Assembly: GCF_000002875.2 (NCBI RefSeq)
Contig: NC_009392.2
Span: 310,001 to 374,000, forward strand
Source of the DNA: Leishmania infantum JPCM5
Lineage: Eukaryota; Euglenozoa; Kinetoplastea; Trypanosomatida; Trypanosomatidae
Length of the DNA stretch: 64,000 nt
Direction: 5' to 3'
A program made the position numbers and the translations under genes. The notes under the pieces were generated by a model that was not told the DNA's origin, did not search any database, and saw only the letters and a list, made by a program, of their open reading frames with translations. Positions 41,588 to 52,400 of the stretch are shown one piece after another. Position 1 is the stretch's first letter. The number at the start of each line of letters is the position of its first letter.

Positions 41588-42720
41588 TCGTACGTGTGTC
41601 GGTATCTAGAGCTCGATGGGAACGCGTATGTGCATGTGGCGGGTGCGTGCTTGTCCGTGTGGCTGCTAAAAAGGGAGTGGTGCCAGTCGGCGTATGCCGA
41701 TGACGCCGCGAACGCGTTGCTCTTCCTGTTCAGGGAGGCTTGTTCCTTCTCTATGAGGGCTGATATACACACGTATATATATATATATGTATATACCTAC
41801 CGGTATGGGTATGCGAGAGTCAGGGGGAGGGGGGCGTACGCAGGCGGATGATGCGCTTAACCTAGGAGATGAGTGCTCTCTGCTGTGCTCGTGCGGCGCC
41901 GGCAACGTGGGCAGAGGCAGAGAACGAGTGAGTAGGGCGTCGAAGAGGAAGAGGAAGAGGAAGATTGTGGCCGTTTTCAACGCACATCTGGACAGAGCGC
42001 GAAGGCAGTTGCACGAGGTCACGGTGGTCATACGGGGGGAGCTCAGCATCGGTGTTCGGCAACAGTCGAAGTGGCAGCAATGGTGCGGTCAGAGAGAGGG
42101 TCTGCGCGAGATATAATAGGGGAGGGAGAGAAGAACAGAGGCGGCAGAGAGCGGTGGTCGTGAGGACGCGAACAGATAGTGAGCGGACTACTCCGATCTG
42201 CCCTCGCCCTCCCTCTTTGGTGACGCCTCTGCCAGCGGTAAGCCATCGCGTGGAGGTGTCCTCCCCCCCACCACCACCACCCACCCCTGAAAGGCGAGAG
42301 AGCGAGGGGGGAGGGGGCAAACACCTACACACAAGTGCACGCACACGCAGGCAATGCGTTGATGTCGGGGCGCACTCCTCTTGCTCCGTGCGCGCAGTCC
42401 GCTGGCTCTGTTGCTCTCCTTGTTCCTTCACCTCTGGCCTCTGCCACCACCACCACCACCACCCCCCCCTCACCCAGCCTCCTTCGCCTCGGTGTTGTTC
42501 ATTCAAACAGAGAGCACAAGCTCACGCAAATGTTATCAGTGAGACGCACGCACGCGAAAAATGCGCAACGGCGTCGGCAACCCGACGCGCTCATCACCAG
42601 TCACATTCACACATGCGCGCACGAGCGCGCGGCACTTTGCAGCTCAGCCGCCTCGTCGCGAGCCCTCTCGCACGCCGTCCGTATCTATGAGCTCATCTAC
42701 GCGGTACGCCCCCCTCCCAT

Positions 42721-42744
42721 ACACACACACACACACACACACAC
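42721..42744. repeat. CA microsatellite
   Basis: Uninterrupted AC dinucleotide run just past the stop codon of pol beta-PAK, probably in its 3' UTR. Confidence 0.9.
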
Positions 42745-42898
42745 GGAAACACAAACACACACACTCTCAGACACACGAGCGCGCATGCATGCGCATGCGA
42801 GCCGACATGCGACAAGGAGAAGTCGAAGAGCCGTGAAACAACTTCTCTCGTAGCAGAAGAACTGCCGAGACACACACGTGCAGGCACTCGCATCCTCC

Positions 42899-45800
42899 TT
42901 AAACGCTGCGGTCTTTTGGAGGGACGTAGTCCATGCCCAGCGCCTCGAAGATCTCGCGCTCCGTGCACGCCTTAACCCGCTGCCGCTCCACAATCTTCGC
43001 CATCTCACGCAGCTCGGCGAGCTCCTGCTTCGTCTTCTCCTTCCCCTTCTTCTTGATCTTCTTGAACGCAGCCGTCACCTTCTTTGATGCCGCACCGTCT
43101 GCGTCGCCGCTGGCACCGCTCCCGGCAGCAGTCGCACCGCTAGCCCCGCCTCCAGCTTCGGCCGACGATCCGCTGGCGAGCTCATTCTCCTCGTCCTTGA
43201 TGGCGGAGAGGTCGAAGCGAGCGAGGCGGGTGATCATGTCGTGGAAGCTCATATCCGGGTTCTTCTGCACAACACTGTAGTGCTGCATCTGCTTGCGCGT
43301 CGGCTTGCGGAAGAGGCCGTACTCGTTGAGGACGCAGTGCTTCTTGATGGCTTCGCTGCGCATAATGACGTTGAAGTTCTTGCTGCCGGTGAAGTAAAGC
43401 ATCGCTGCAGGGAAGCTGTCCGAGTCCACATAGCGGACATCGAGGCGGCGCGCGCGGAACTTGGTTGGCGCCTTGCCGTTCGTCTTCGCTGTCTTGCCCT
43501 TGCCCGTAGCAGCCGATACAGATTCGGTGCCCATCGCGCGCAGACGGCACAGCCCCATGAACTTCGTCGGCCCCTGCGCCAGCGTAGCCTCGATGTACTT
43601 GTCCGCCTTGAGCCCAGCGAGGAACGAGCCAAGCACCTCCGACGGTGGTAACAAAGGACGGCCACCGCCCTCCGTCGCGCTGCGCTTGTGTGTAATGAGC
43701 ACATCGATGTCACCAGCGGACTCAACTTGACGACGGTAGCTACCACACACAACGAGCTCGTAGTCCTTGCCAAGGTACTTTCGCATGCGCAGCTTCATGA
43801 AAGCCTCGTGCAGGCGGCCCTCTTCGTGCGGGATGCGGTGGCACATGTCCTCGTAGTAGACAAGCCCGAGCCGCTGCGCGTCGTTCAAGTGGAACTTGGA
43901 CTTGTCAGCACAGACCACGAGATTCGACGGCTTGCCGCTGTCCTTGTTGCTCATGTCGAGCTCCCCTGCCTTGATGGCGTAGTCGCGAAGCTGCGCGACG
44001 GTGCTGATGCCGTACTTCTTGAAGTAGTCGATAGCGGTGCGCGGGCCGACGCCGTGCACCTGTGTGAGCTCTCGGATGGCGCGAATGATGGGCTTCGCCT
44101 CCTGCCGGTGCAGCTCCTCCAAGCCACCCGTCACCAGGATTTCGATTACTTTCTCCCGCAGCTTCGTCCCCAGGCCTGGGATGAGGTTGTCGGAGGAGAG
44201 CACAAGACTGCGTTTCGCCCGGTTGCGCTCCACCTCCTCCACGCGCTTCTTCTGCGCCGCGGGGTCGTCCTTGTAGAGCGCCTCGATTATCGCCTTTTTC
44301 TTCGGGTCTTCCTCGGGCAGCGGCAGCAAGTTCGGCGGCAGCAGCTGAAATACCTTGTCGCCGCGCTTGAAGCGTTCTACCGTGCGCCCGTACAACTGCG
44401 ACTTGAAGCGCTCGCCGAGGGCACTGTTGATCTGCGTCAGCTGCTCAAATATCTGCACGACGCGCTCGCGGTAGTCGGGGAAGAAGAGCGTGTCCTTCGA
44501 ATTCGCACCTTTGCCGCCCTTGCCACCGTTGCTGCTGCCGCTACTGCCGGCATGATTGCCCGATCCGTTAGCGCTGCTGCCGCCACTGGCGCCGTAAGCT
44601 ACCTTCGAGACGCCGGCACTCTGAAGCAGCTCCTGCTGCTGCGATGCGCGGCCGGCGGCGAGGGCAGATGGAGAGTGCGACTTCGGCGTCGCATGGGCAG
44701 CGGCATCGTCGCACGCCTGCGGTGCTAGCGAGAACTCGTCATCGATGACCTCCGGCTTTGACACCAGCTCCACCGCTGCTGCCATTGCCGCCGCCACATC
44801 CGCCTCTCGATCTGCGTCACTGGCAGGATCCTCGACCTCAGCAGCCTTGGTCGGCTCCGCCACGGGTGCAACGGACGCTGCTGCAGCCATGGCAACCCTG
44901 TGCCCGCTATTTTTCCTTGCCGCCGATCCGCCACGCTTGCCACCCTTCTTGGTGATACGGCTCTTCGACTTGGCACCACCTGCGACGGCTGCCTCGTCGC
45001 TCTGCGCCGGCTTTTCCGGTAGAGGCGCAGCCGCTATCGGTGACGACGCAGACGCTTCAAGCGAAGCCGACTTCTTTCCTTGCAGCAGACGTCGGCGCGG
45101 CGATGTCGGCGAAGGTGCAGACGACTTAGGCGCCGTCACCGCCGCTGCCCCCTCGTCGGCCTTGGCTGCTGCTGAGGTTGCCATAACGCCTGCTTCGTCT
45201 GCTGCCGGTGTGGCGGTGGAAAGGAGGGCTTGCGGGGACAGCGTGAGCCCCCGCTGCAGCTGCCAGCGGCGACGAACGATCTGCGCGGCGAGACGCTTTT
45301 TCAAGGCAAGAGAGGAGATCCCCTTCGCGGCGTCGACGGTATCGAAGAGCCTCTTGAACGAGTCCGCCGGCCGCGGTGTCGTTGCCGTCTTCCCATCGTC
45401 CGCAGCAGCCGCCATGGGTGGTGGTGGTGGTGCCGCCACTACCGCTGCCGAGGCCGCGGCGACGGCGGCAGGTGCAAGAAGTCTCTTCTTCATCCGTTTG
45501 CCTCCAGCCCGCTCCCTGTTCCTGGGCGCGCGAGAGGCAGCAGTGGAGCTGATGGCCTCTGCTGGACCTTCGCCGTCGGCATCCGTCTTCGGCTCCAACG
45601 ACTCCACCTCGGCGGTGGGAGCGCATGGCACCTTAGTGTCTGCACTCGTGATGGTCGTGGTCGTGGTGGTGGTCTTGCTCGCGGGCTTGTGGGACGTTGC
45701 CGCAGTGAGAAGCGAGAAGGACGCCAACGTGGCCCCTCCTGCCGTCGCCGCGCCAGTCGCTGGTGCTTGCCCTGCAGCGCCTATAACGCCCTCAGCGACC

Positions 45801-47344
45801 GCCTTGGCCACAGAAGCCGCGATGGCGTCTTCTACCAGAGTGCTGGCGGCAGCTGTCGGTGCCTTGGCGCGCAGCCGCTTGCCACTTCGGGTGCGTGAGC
45901 TGGCTCGCCTGAGCCGACCACTGGGTCGAGCACCACCATCCTCGCTGATTTCATCTGGATTCTTGTCCACATCAGCAGCACTACCGTCCTTGTAATTGTC
46001 CAGAACGACTCCCGAGCTCCTCGCGTTCGCCGGCTCCTCGACGTATTTCTGCCTCGCTTGCCGCGCTATACGTTTCCTGCTGCCGCTGCTCACGCGCCCC
46101 TCAACAGCGTCGGCATCGGACGCGACCACACGACCAGTGGCATCCAGGTGCTGTGGGGCCGGCGGCAGGGCTGCGGCTCTCACCGGGTCGACTGAGGGTG
46201 TGCCACCTTCCCCTTCAACGGCGCCTGCCGTCAATGAAGATGCGAGGTTAGGGTTGACAGCGACAGATGGCACCACTGTGACGCCGGCAGTCACGACCTC
46301 GTCCGCCTCGGCGTCGCCAGCAGAGGCAGCCGTGACGGTACCAGCTCCGCTGCGCCTCGAGCGCCTTTTATTTAGGCCTCGCGATAGCCTTTCGCGTGAG
46401 ACCGCAGCGGCCATTTTGATTGCCTCGGCTGGCGCCTCTGCTAACAGCGTCGCAGCAGCAGGGCTAGAAGCGGCAGCAGGAGCTGCAGCAACAGCGACCA
46501 GCTCCACAGTCGTCTCCACCGCCGCGCGGCGGCCCCTGGTACCCCTCTTTGCCGTGCCGCTTTTCCTTTTGCGGCAAGGCGAGGGCATCTCAGCGGCAAC
46601 GACAGCCGTCACGGATGGTGCGGGCACCGACTCAGCAGCATCCGCCTCGCCAGCTGGCTGAGGGGTCGTCGAAGGCTTATTAGCGGATTTGCCAAAGCCG
46701 TTGAGGTGAGCGGCAGCGGTGACCACCGGTGGCTCCGCCTCGGCTTCGGTATCGCCCAATGCACACAGGCGCGCATCTGTCACCGCTGCGTCACTGCTCT
46801 TGACCGCTCGTCGCCTGAGCGGTTCGCTGGATGTGTTTGATGGGTTGACCAGCACAGACGCCGGCACAACAGGATCGACAACGGAGAAGCTGCCGTTCGC
46901 GCCATCCCCGAGCGGCGCATTGAGGGGCGGCGTGGTCGCCGCCGCTGCCGTCGCCGAGACACGGCCGCGCTTGCGATGAGCGCCGCGGCGATGGCGCAAC
47001 TTCGTCCCCGTTGACAAGGCGGCGACGGCAGCAGCAGCAGAAGCAGCGGCAGCAGTTGCATCAGCTGATGTGCTCGTCGTGCTCGAAACGCCGCGGCACT
47101 GCGCTGTTAGCGACGCCGCTACCGCCGATGAGGCAGGCAGGAACGCAGAGGGCCCTGGCAGACGCCTAGCACCGCGCCGCCACGTCGAAGACAACCGCGG
47201 CGGCCCATGAATGAGACGCTGGCCGTCGGCGCACGACAGAGATGCCGCAACGAGAGCGGCGGCCACTACGCAGAGTGGGTCAGCACGGCGGCGACGGAGA
47301 CTCCACCCTGTGCGCGGCACAGCCGAGCTGAGGAAAATCCGCAT
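42899..47344 (-). CDS. DNA polymerase beta-PAK (probably mitochondrial)
   Basis: The 1481-residue protein has a pol beta core in its last third, about residues 950-1481. The core includes FEQLTQINSALGERFKS, a helix-hairpin-helix (VHGVGPRTA), CGSYRRQVESAGDID with catalytic Asp1212 and Asp1214, RRLDVRYV with Asp1302, and TGSKNFN. The first 950 residues are low-complexity, rich in Ala, Pro, Lys, Thr and Ser, which is the feature that gives PAK its name; such polymerases act on kinetoplast (mitochondrial) DNA in trypanosomes. The N-terminus (MRIFLSSAVPRTGWSLRRRR) is basic and Ser-rich like a mitochondrial import signal, which supports the start at 47344. Relative to pol beta the core carries lysine-rich inserts. 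The family call is secure; location is by analogy and signal. Confidence 0.95.
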   Translation of the reverse strand: MRIFLSSAVPRTGWSLRRRRADPLCVVAAALVAASLSCADGQRLIHGPPRLSSTWRRGARRLPGPSAFLPASSAVAASLTAQCRGVSSTTSTSADATAAAASAAAAVAALSTGTKLRHRRGAHRKRGRVSATAAAATTPPLNAPLGDGANGSFSVVDPVVPASVLVNPSNTSSEPLRRRAVKSSDAAVTDARLCALGDTEAEAEPPVVTAAAHLNGFGKSANKPSTTPQPAGEADAAESVPAPSVTAVVAAEMPSPCRKRKSGTAKRGTRGRRAAVETTVELVAVAAAPAAASSPAAATLLAEAPAEAIKMAAAVSRERLSRGLNKRRSRRSGAGTVTAASAGDAEADEVVTAGVTVVPSVAVNPNLASSLTAGAVEGEGGTPSVDPVRAAALPPAPQHLDATGRVVASDADAVEGRVSSGSRKRIARQARQKYVEEPANARSSGVVLDNYKDGSAADVDKNPDEISEDGGARPSGRLRRASSRTRSGKRLRAKAPTAAASTLVEDAIAASVAKAVAEGVIGAAGQAPATGAATAGGATLASFSLLTAATSHKPASKTTTTTTTITSADTKVPCAPTAEVESLEPKTDADGEGPAEAISSTAASRAPRNRERAGGKRMKKRLLAPAAVAAASAAVVAAPPPPPMAAAADDGKTATTPRPADSFKRLFDTVDAAKGISSLALKKRLAAQIVRRRWQLQRGLTLSPQALLSTATPAADEAGVMATSAAAKADEGAAAVTAPKSSAPSPTSPRRRLLQGKKSASLEASASSPIAAAPLPEKPAQSDEAAVAGGAKSKSRITKKGGKRGGSAARKNSGHRVAMAAAASVAPVAEPTKAAEVEDPASDADREADVAAAMAAAVELVSKPEVIDDEFSLAPQACDDAAAHATPKSHSPSALAAGRASQQQELLQSAGVSKVAYGASGGSSANGSGNHAGSSGSSNGGKGGKGANSKDTLFFPDYRERVVQIFEQLTQINSALGERFKSQLYGRTVERFKRGDKVFQLLPPNLLPLPEEDPKKKAIIEALYKDDPAAQKKRVEEVERNRAKRSLVLSSDNLIPGLGTKLREKVIEILVTGGLEELHRQEAKPIIRAIRELTQVHGVGPRTAIDYFKKYGISTVAQLRDYAIKAGELDMSNKDSGKPSNLVVCADKSKFHLNDAQRLGLVYYEDMCHRIPHEEGRLHEAFMKLRMRKYLGKDYELVVCGSYRRQVESAGDIDVLITHKRSATEGGGRPLLPPSEVLGSFLAGLKADKYIEATLAQGPTKFMGLCRLRAMGTESVSAATGKGKTAKTNGKAPTKFRARRLDVRYVDSDSFPAAMLYFTGSKNFNVIMRSEAIKKHCVLNEYGLFRKPTRKQMQHYSVVQKNPDMSFHDMITRLARFDLSAIKDEENELASGSSAEAGGGASGATAAGSGASGDADGAASKKVTAAFKKIKKKGKEKTKQELAELREMAKIVERQRVKACTEREIFEALGMDYVPPKDRSV

Positions 47345-47365
47345 TCGCTTTTTTCGCTTTCTCGG

Positions 47366-47399
47366 CTAAAAATTTCGTTGTTGGGAGGGAGGGCTTGAA
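47366..47399 (-). promoter_or_regulatory. Likely splice acceptor of DNA polymerase beta-PAK
   Basis: The coding strand has CAAGCCCTCCCTCCC, then a short A-rich part and TTTTTAG with AG opposite 47366-47367, 21 bases before the ATG. Confidence 0.45.
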
Positions 47400-49248
47400 C
47401 GGTGATGGCTGGACCTCTGGATAGTGTATGGGGTGTCGGTGCCTGTGTGTGTTTGTGTAAGTGTAGGTGTGAAGGGGGCACCGTGGCGGAAGCAGCACCG
47501 GCACCCGCACAAGCTCCCCCTTCTATTCGGCGCCCTGTCTTCGTTTCTGATGCGTGCGGGAGTGGGTGCGCATGCGCACACCTACATGTGTGTATGCGTG
47601 TATGTGTGCGGCTTTCTCGCGGTGTGTGGAAGGCCTCGAGCTTCTCGTGTATTTTACGCCGATGCGTCCGCTCAGCTGCTGCGCAGAACGCACGGGCGCC
47701 TACAAGCACCCGCGGTGGCGACGGCGGGGAGGAAGAGAGAGAGACCGACGGGCTCAGACTCGGCAACGCATGCACGCAGGTGCTGGACAGCCGCCGTACC
47801 AGTGCTTCAGCCGCGTACGTGCCCCTCGCCCCCCAGCTTTATCGCGCACACACACACACAAGCACGTCGACGTCGCGGTTGTCGGCGGGGCTACGCTTGC
47901 TACAGCCACGGCGGCCGCGCACGTTGCGTTCCTCCGACGTCCTCTCGGAACTTCTTCTATGGAGTTGTAGCACCGCTTCTCCCTCACGCACTGCACGCCA
48001 CCATTCACCCACGCCGATGTGCCGGACTTCGTCGTGGCGATGATGGCAGTTGCCGTGACGTGCCGCTGTGACTGTGTATTTTGTTGTTGCTGTCGTGCGT
48101 GCCGTGGACGCGAAACCGGTTAACGTGCTCGTCGGCGTGCGTGCGCACGCAAAACGGGAATGGAAACCGAAGCAAGAGGGTGACGGCTGCTGTGTGGGGA
48201 AAGGAAAAACGTCGAGACGACTGCGTCACGCACGCACGAGCGGGATAGCCGGATGGCGATGGTGAGGCGGTAGGGGGGGAGGGGGAAGCGGTGAAAGCCC
48301 TTCGTCGTCTATGCACAAGTGTAGATCACTTCCTTTTACGTCTATGCGCGTATGCGTGTCTGTCTCACAATGCGTACGGCCAGCTCGGGGCGTGGGTGTG
48401 GAGAGAGCCGGTGGGGCAGGGGGGGGTGCGTGTGCGGCAGAGAAAAGGGCTGCGCCTCCACCTTCCTCCTTGTCTTGTCGATGTGGTAGCGGCGATACGA
48501 GTGATGGGCGGCAACGAAAAAAAAAAAAAGGTGGAGCGGAGACACAGGCACGCGCCAGATAGAGTCCCGTGAAGAATCGGGAGTGTGTGCGTGAGGACCT
48601 GTGCAGGCGCGTATGCGGCGCCACTGCTGCGTGTGCGTGCTTTACCTGCTGTGCCTCAACCCTCTTGTGCTTTTCACTCGCCTGCGTTGACCACCTCACG
48701 TCTGTTCACTGCGCGGATGTGGTGCGTGAAAGCGCGGCGAGGGATGAGGCGGCAAGTGGAAGAGAGCGAGAGAGCGCGGTTTACGCATGTCATATAGATG
48801 TGTGCGTGCGCGGGAGAAAGCGAGTAAGCGAGAAGGGAGGAAAGAGGAGGGCAGTCAGTGAAAGCGTGCACAAAGAAAAAAGAAGGAACGTCGAGCGTCG
48901 CGGCAGCGACCGATGCGCACACGTGCATCGCAGCACCAGGAAGCGAAGAGTGAGACGGGGAAAGGGAGGGGGAAGGGGGGGGCGGAGAAGTAAACCGCAC
49001 ACGTACACACACGCGCAGGCAATCAGCAGGCACGCGCGGCTTGTGCGATGGCGGGACGACCTGATCGGCCACCTACAGCCTCTCCCCCCTCCCTGTCCAC
49101 CGCCCATCACCTCCGCAAAAGTAATGATGCACGCCGCGTCACGCGAAAGGATAGAGGCGGAGGAGAACGCTACTCATCATCTTCCTCGCCCACCCGCTCC
49201 AAGTTATCCTTGCCTTATCAGTGCCCGTTGCATGGTAGGTGAACGAAC

Positions 49249-49354
49249 GGCATGCCGAGAGCTCGCCCTCCCCTCCCCTCCCCCTTCGGCATGCGTGCAT
49301 TCCTTCCTGAATACCGAAGGGGGAGGGGAGGGGAGGGCGAGCTCGCGGCATGCC
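49249..49354. repeat. Large inverted repeat (41-bp arms, 24-base loop)
   Basis: The arm 49249-49289 and the arm 49314-49354 are reverse complements over 41 bases with one mismatch (A at 49258 against G at 49345). The arms run from GGCATGCCG at the outer end to CCCCCTTCGG at the loop. In RNA this would be a very stable hairpin. It lies 74 to 179 bases past the stop codon of the tRNase Z gene. Confidence 0.95.
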
Positions 49355-49427
49355 TTAGTCGCATTATTAGAAGGCATACCTGGCGCGTCGCGCACTCGCC
49401 CTCTCCGCTGTTGCTCGATATCTTCTT

Positions 49428-52400
49428 TTACGCCGACTCGTCGTAAGCCGCCCTCTGCGCTGCTGCACCGCTCGTGTTGCTGTCGATACCGGCTGGCGCA
49501 CTCGAAGCCGTCGTTGATGGAGTAGCGGGCGACTTCCGCTGCTGCTGCTGCTGCTTCTGCGGACGACCACCACTACCATCACCGCCGCCTCCGCCGCTGC
49601 GCATCCGCTGCGTTGTGCCGCTTCCCCACGAGTCGTACTCCTCCAGCAGCCGCACGAGTGTCGGCGTGAGTCGCGGCACGAGCCCGCGCTGCATATCGCT
49701 AAACGACACAAACATAAGATCGAAGGCGAAGGACATGTTCGCGTAAGGCGATGCGGCCGCGTCGTCCGTAGCGATGTGTGGCGGCGGCAGTGGCCGGCTT
49801 GCGTCCGCTGTCTGCTCAGCATCCCGCTCCCATTTGCTGCGGCCGCTCTCCTGCCTCAAAGCCTTTGATAAAGCTTTTCCTGCCAGCCCCTGCTGCTCGC
49901 CAGGGCTGCTTGACCTTGGCGCACTTGCGCTCGCTAGGCCGCCGCTGACATGGTCGGCAGGGTTCTGTGTCTCCGCAGCAGTCACCGCCGACGTCGCGGC
50001 CACCGCGGCGGAGGCTCGCGTGCGGCGTTGGCAGACGAGGTCCGCCGACCGTCCCCCCAGCTGCTCCTCTGACAAGCCTGGCAGTTTTGGGTAGCGCTGC
50101 GAGAAGTGATTCAAGACGATGAACTCCGCCCGCACCGCAACGCCGATGCGGAGTGCCTCGGGAAGCGTCGAGTGCTTCTTGCGAACCGCCTCGCCTTCGA
50201 ACCCGGGCCCGAACGTCGCTTCGTGCAAGAGAATGAAGACTGGCGAAGAAAGCGACGACGGCGACGTCGAAGTAGGCAGTCGCGGTAGCGCTGCTTCTCG
50301 AATCCTATCCATGCTGCCGCTTGCGTTCGCCTTCGCCACGAGGGCCGCCCTCCCCCCCTCGAGAGCGCTGCCTGAGTCGGCTTCGTCAGGCACGACCCCA
50401 TCCTGGATGGTGAGTTCGGTGTAGTCAGCGCATCTTGGCAGCCGACTCGGCGCCGACGTGGCAAAGGCCCAACTGCGTTCTACCAAAAAGGACGACGGGC
50501 GTGTGTCACCTGAGAAGAGCAGCACACGAGAGCTGTCAGGGACACGCGAGAGCGGCTCTTGGCTGCGCTGTCGTCCAGTCGCAGCCTCAGCCGCGTCTGG
50601 GTTGGCCGTGCGGGGTCCGCCGTCCTCCGCCGCCTCGCCACACACGCCGTGCATGCCCTGCTCCTTCATCAATGAGCAGAAGGGAAAACGCAAGAGAAGC
50701 GCGTGGGCGTTGGCGGGGTGATCCACGGTGATCACCTCCGCGTCCCACCAGATGTTGCCCTTCACCGATGCTGCCGCTGCCTTCATCGAGGTGCCTGCCA
50801 GCGGTTCAGAGGAAGATGGCAGGGGCGAGTCGGAGGGGGGCTGCCGCTGGTGGTGCCGGATGCCGACTGCGATGGCCTGGTTCCACATAGTGAGGTGCGC
50901 TTGCAGCAGCGGCATCGGTACAACATGCTGTTGCTCTGGCTGGTTGTTGGAAGCGTGAAGAGCGTGACGGTCATGACGGAATCGATGCGTGAACGATGCA
51001 GCACGACGTGAGTCTACACCGCCATCACCGACAGCGTCTTGGTCGCGCTCCGTGCCATCCGCACTGTCTGGAACGTTGTTGTCCGCGACGGCGGTGGCCG
51101 CTTGGAGCTTTTCCTGGCGCCCGTGCGGCGCAGCATCGCCCTCTTCGGCCGCCAGCGCGTCGGGCCACCGGCCCTCCCTGCGAAGGCCACTGAAGGATGG
51201 CGGCATCAGATCAAAGACGCACTCTTCATGAAGCCATGTCGTGTAGGGTGGCGTGCTGCCCCAGGCGTCCATCATGAACGCGTAGACCTCTGTCGGGCAC
51301 ACGATAAGTAGTTTTGGCGCCGGCGGCAGCGCGGATGGGCCGCGTTGAAGGTATTCATGGCGCAGCGTGAGGAGGGACATGAGGCCGAGGTGGTGGTCGG
51401 CGTGCGCGTGTGATATGAAGACGAGTACAATGTCCAGCACAAACTGTCGAAGACGTACGTCCGCATCATCCTCGAACTCCGTGGCATCCTCCGCGGAGGC
51501 TGCGTGGGGAGAGGACGTGTAAGTCTCTGCGTCCTCCGCGTGGTCGCCGGCACCCTCGCGCCGGTCCCTGCCGTTCACTCGATGGCCGTCAAGTGTGGCG
51601 TGCATCGGTGACGCAGTCAACGAGCAGCTAGGCGGACGCTGACTACATGCGCTACCGCCACGGACTCGCCCGCAAAGGGAGGCGAGTTGCCCGGCACTGC
51701 CCTCGCCAAAGTCCAGGATAACCACCCCACGTCGAAGTTGCTGCGAACCCATCGTCAGCGGTGCTGACGAACAGCGTCGTGGCACAATCTTCTGTGAGCC
51801 ATCGATGCTAGCTGTGGCGGGGCCGCGAGAACAAGTGGAGGAGTCGGACGAGCCAAAACCAAGCACGGCATCACCCTCACGTCGCGCGCATGTGGCCTCG
51901 CCCGCGGGGGGTCTGGCAAATGTCGCCGACGGTGTATCCTCTGCCACTACCGCTGCAGCTCCCGAGGCATGAGCGCTATCATCATCGTGAAGAAGAGGCT
52001 TGACAGGGCAGTCCCCTCCTGGAAAGCAGTAAGCGGGAAGGTGTAACTCGAGGAAGGTGCCACTCACGTTTCGGTACTTGCTGGGAACAGCGGAGCCGGT
52101 GCCGAGAAAGCCCAGTGCGCCACCGCCCATGCAGCCCATACCAGTGCTGGGCACGTCCACGCGCTGTTGCGAAGCTGCGAAGCCGCCGTGTCTGTCCACA
52201 CGACTCTCCGTCGGCGTCGAGGGCGTCGCAGGTACTTCTCCAGCCGCTGCTACGGCGGCGGCGGCGGCAACGACGGAACTTGTCCTGAGCGAGCGCAGAA
52301 ACGCGGTGGAGAGAAGGGCTAGCGCAGAGGCTGGCGTAGGGTATGGAAGCAACGATGCGACTCCATCCACGACAGCAGCTCGGCGCGGTGGTGCTGAAGG

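Larger units (their letters stand above)
41395..42898 (-). other. Intergenic region between pol beta-PAK and pol beta
   Basis: No gene is supported. It has CT/TA microsatellites at 41555-41582, TA-rich stretches at 41775-41795, a C-run at 42463-42469 and a CA run at 42721-42744. Confidence 0.5.
47345..49427 (-). other. Intergenic region between tRNase Z and pol beta-PAK
   Basis: No gene is supported in 2.1 kb. It holds a run of 13 A at 48517-48529, G-runs near 48278 and 48420, and the inverted repeat described separately at 49249-49354. Confidence 0.5.

Noticed and set aside
43688..46661. Long + strand open frames opposite DNA polymerase beta-PAK
   Set aside because: They are antisense shadows of a GC-rich, Ala/Ser-rich coding sequence.
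47402..48071. Overlapping + strand open frames upstream of pol beta-PAK
   Set aside because: Cys/His/Thr-rich translations of GT/CA repeats on the wrong strand for this block.
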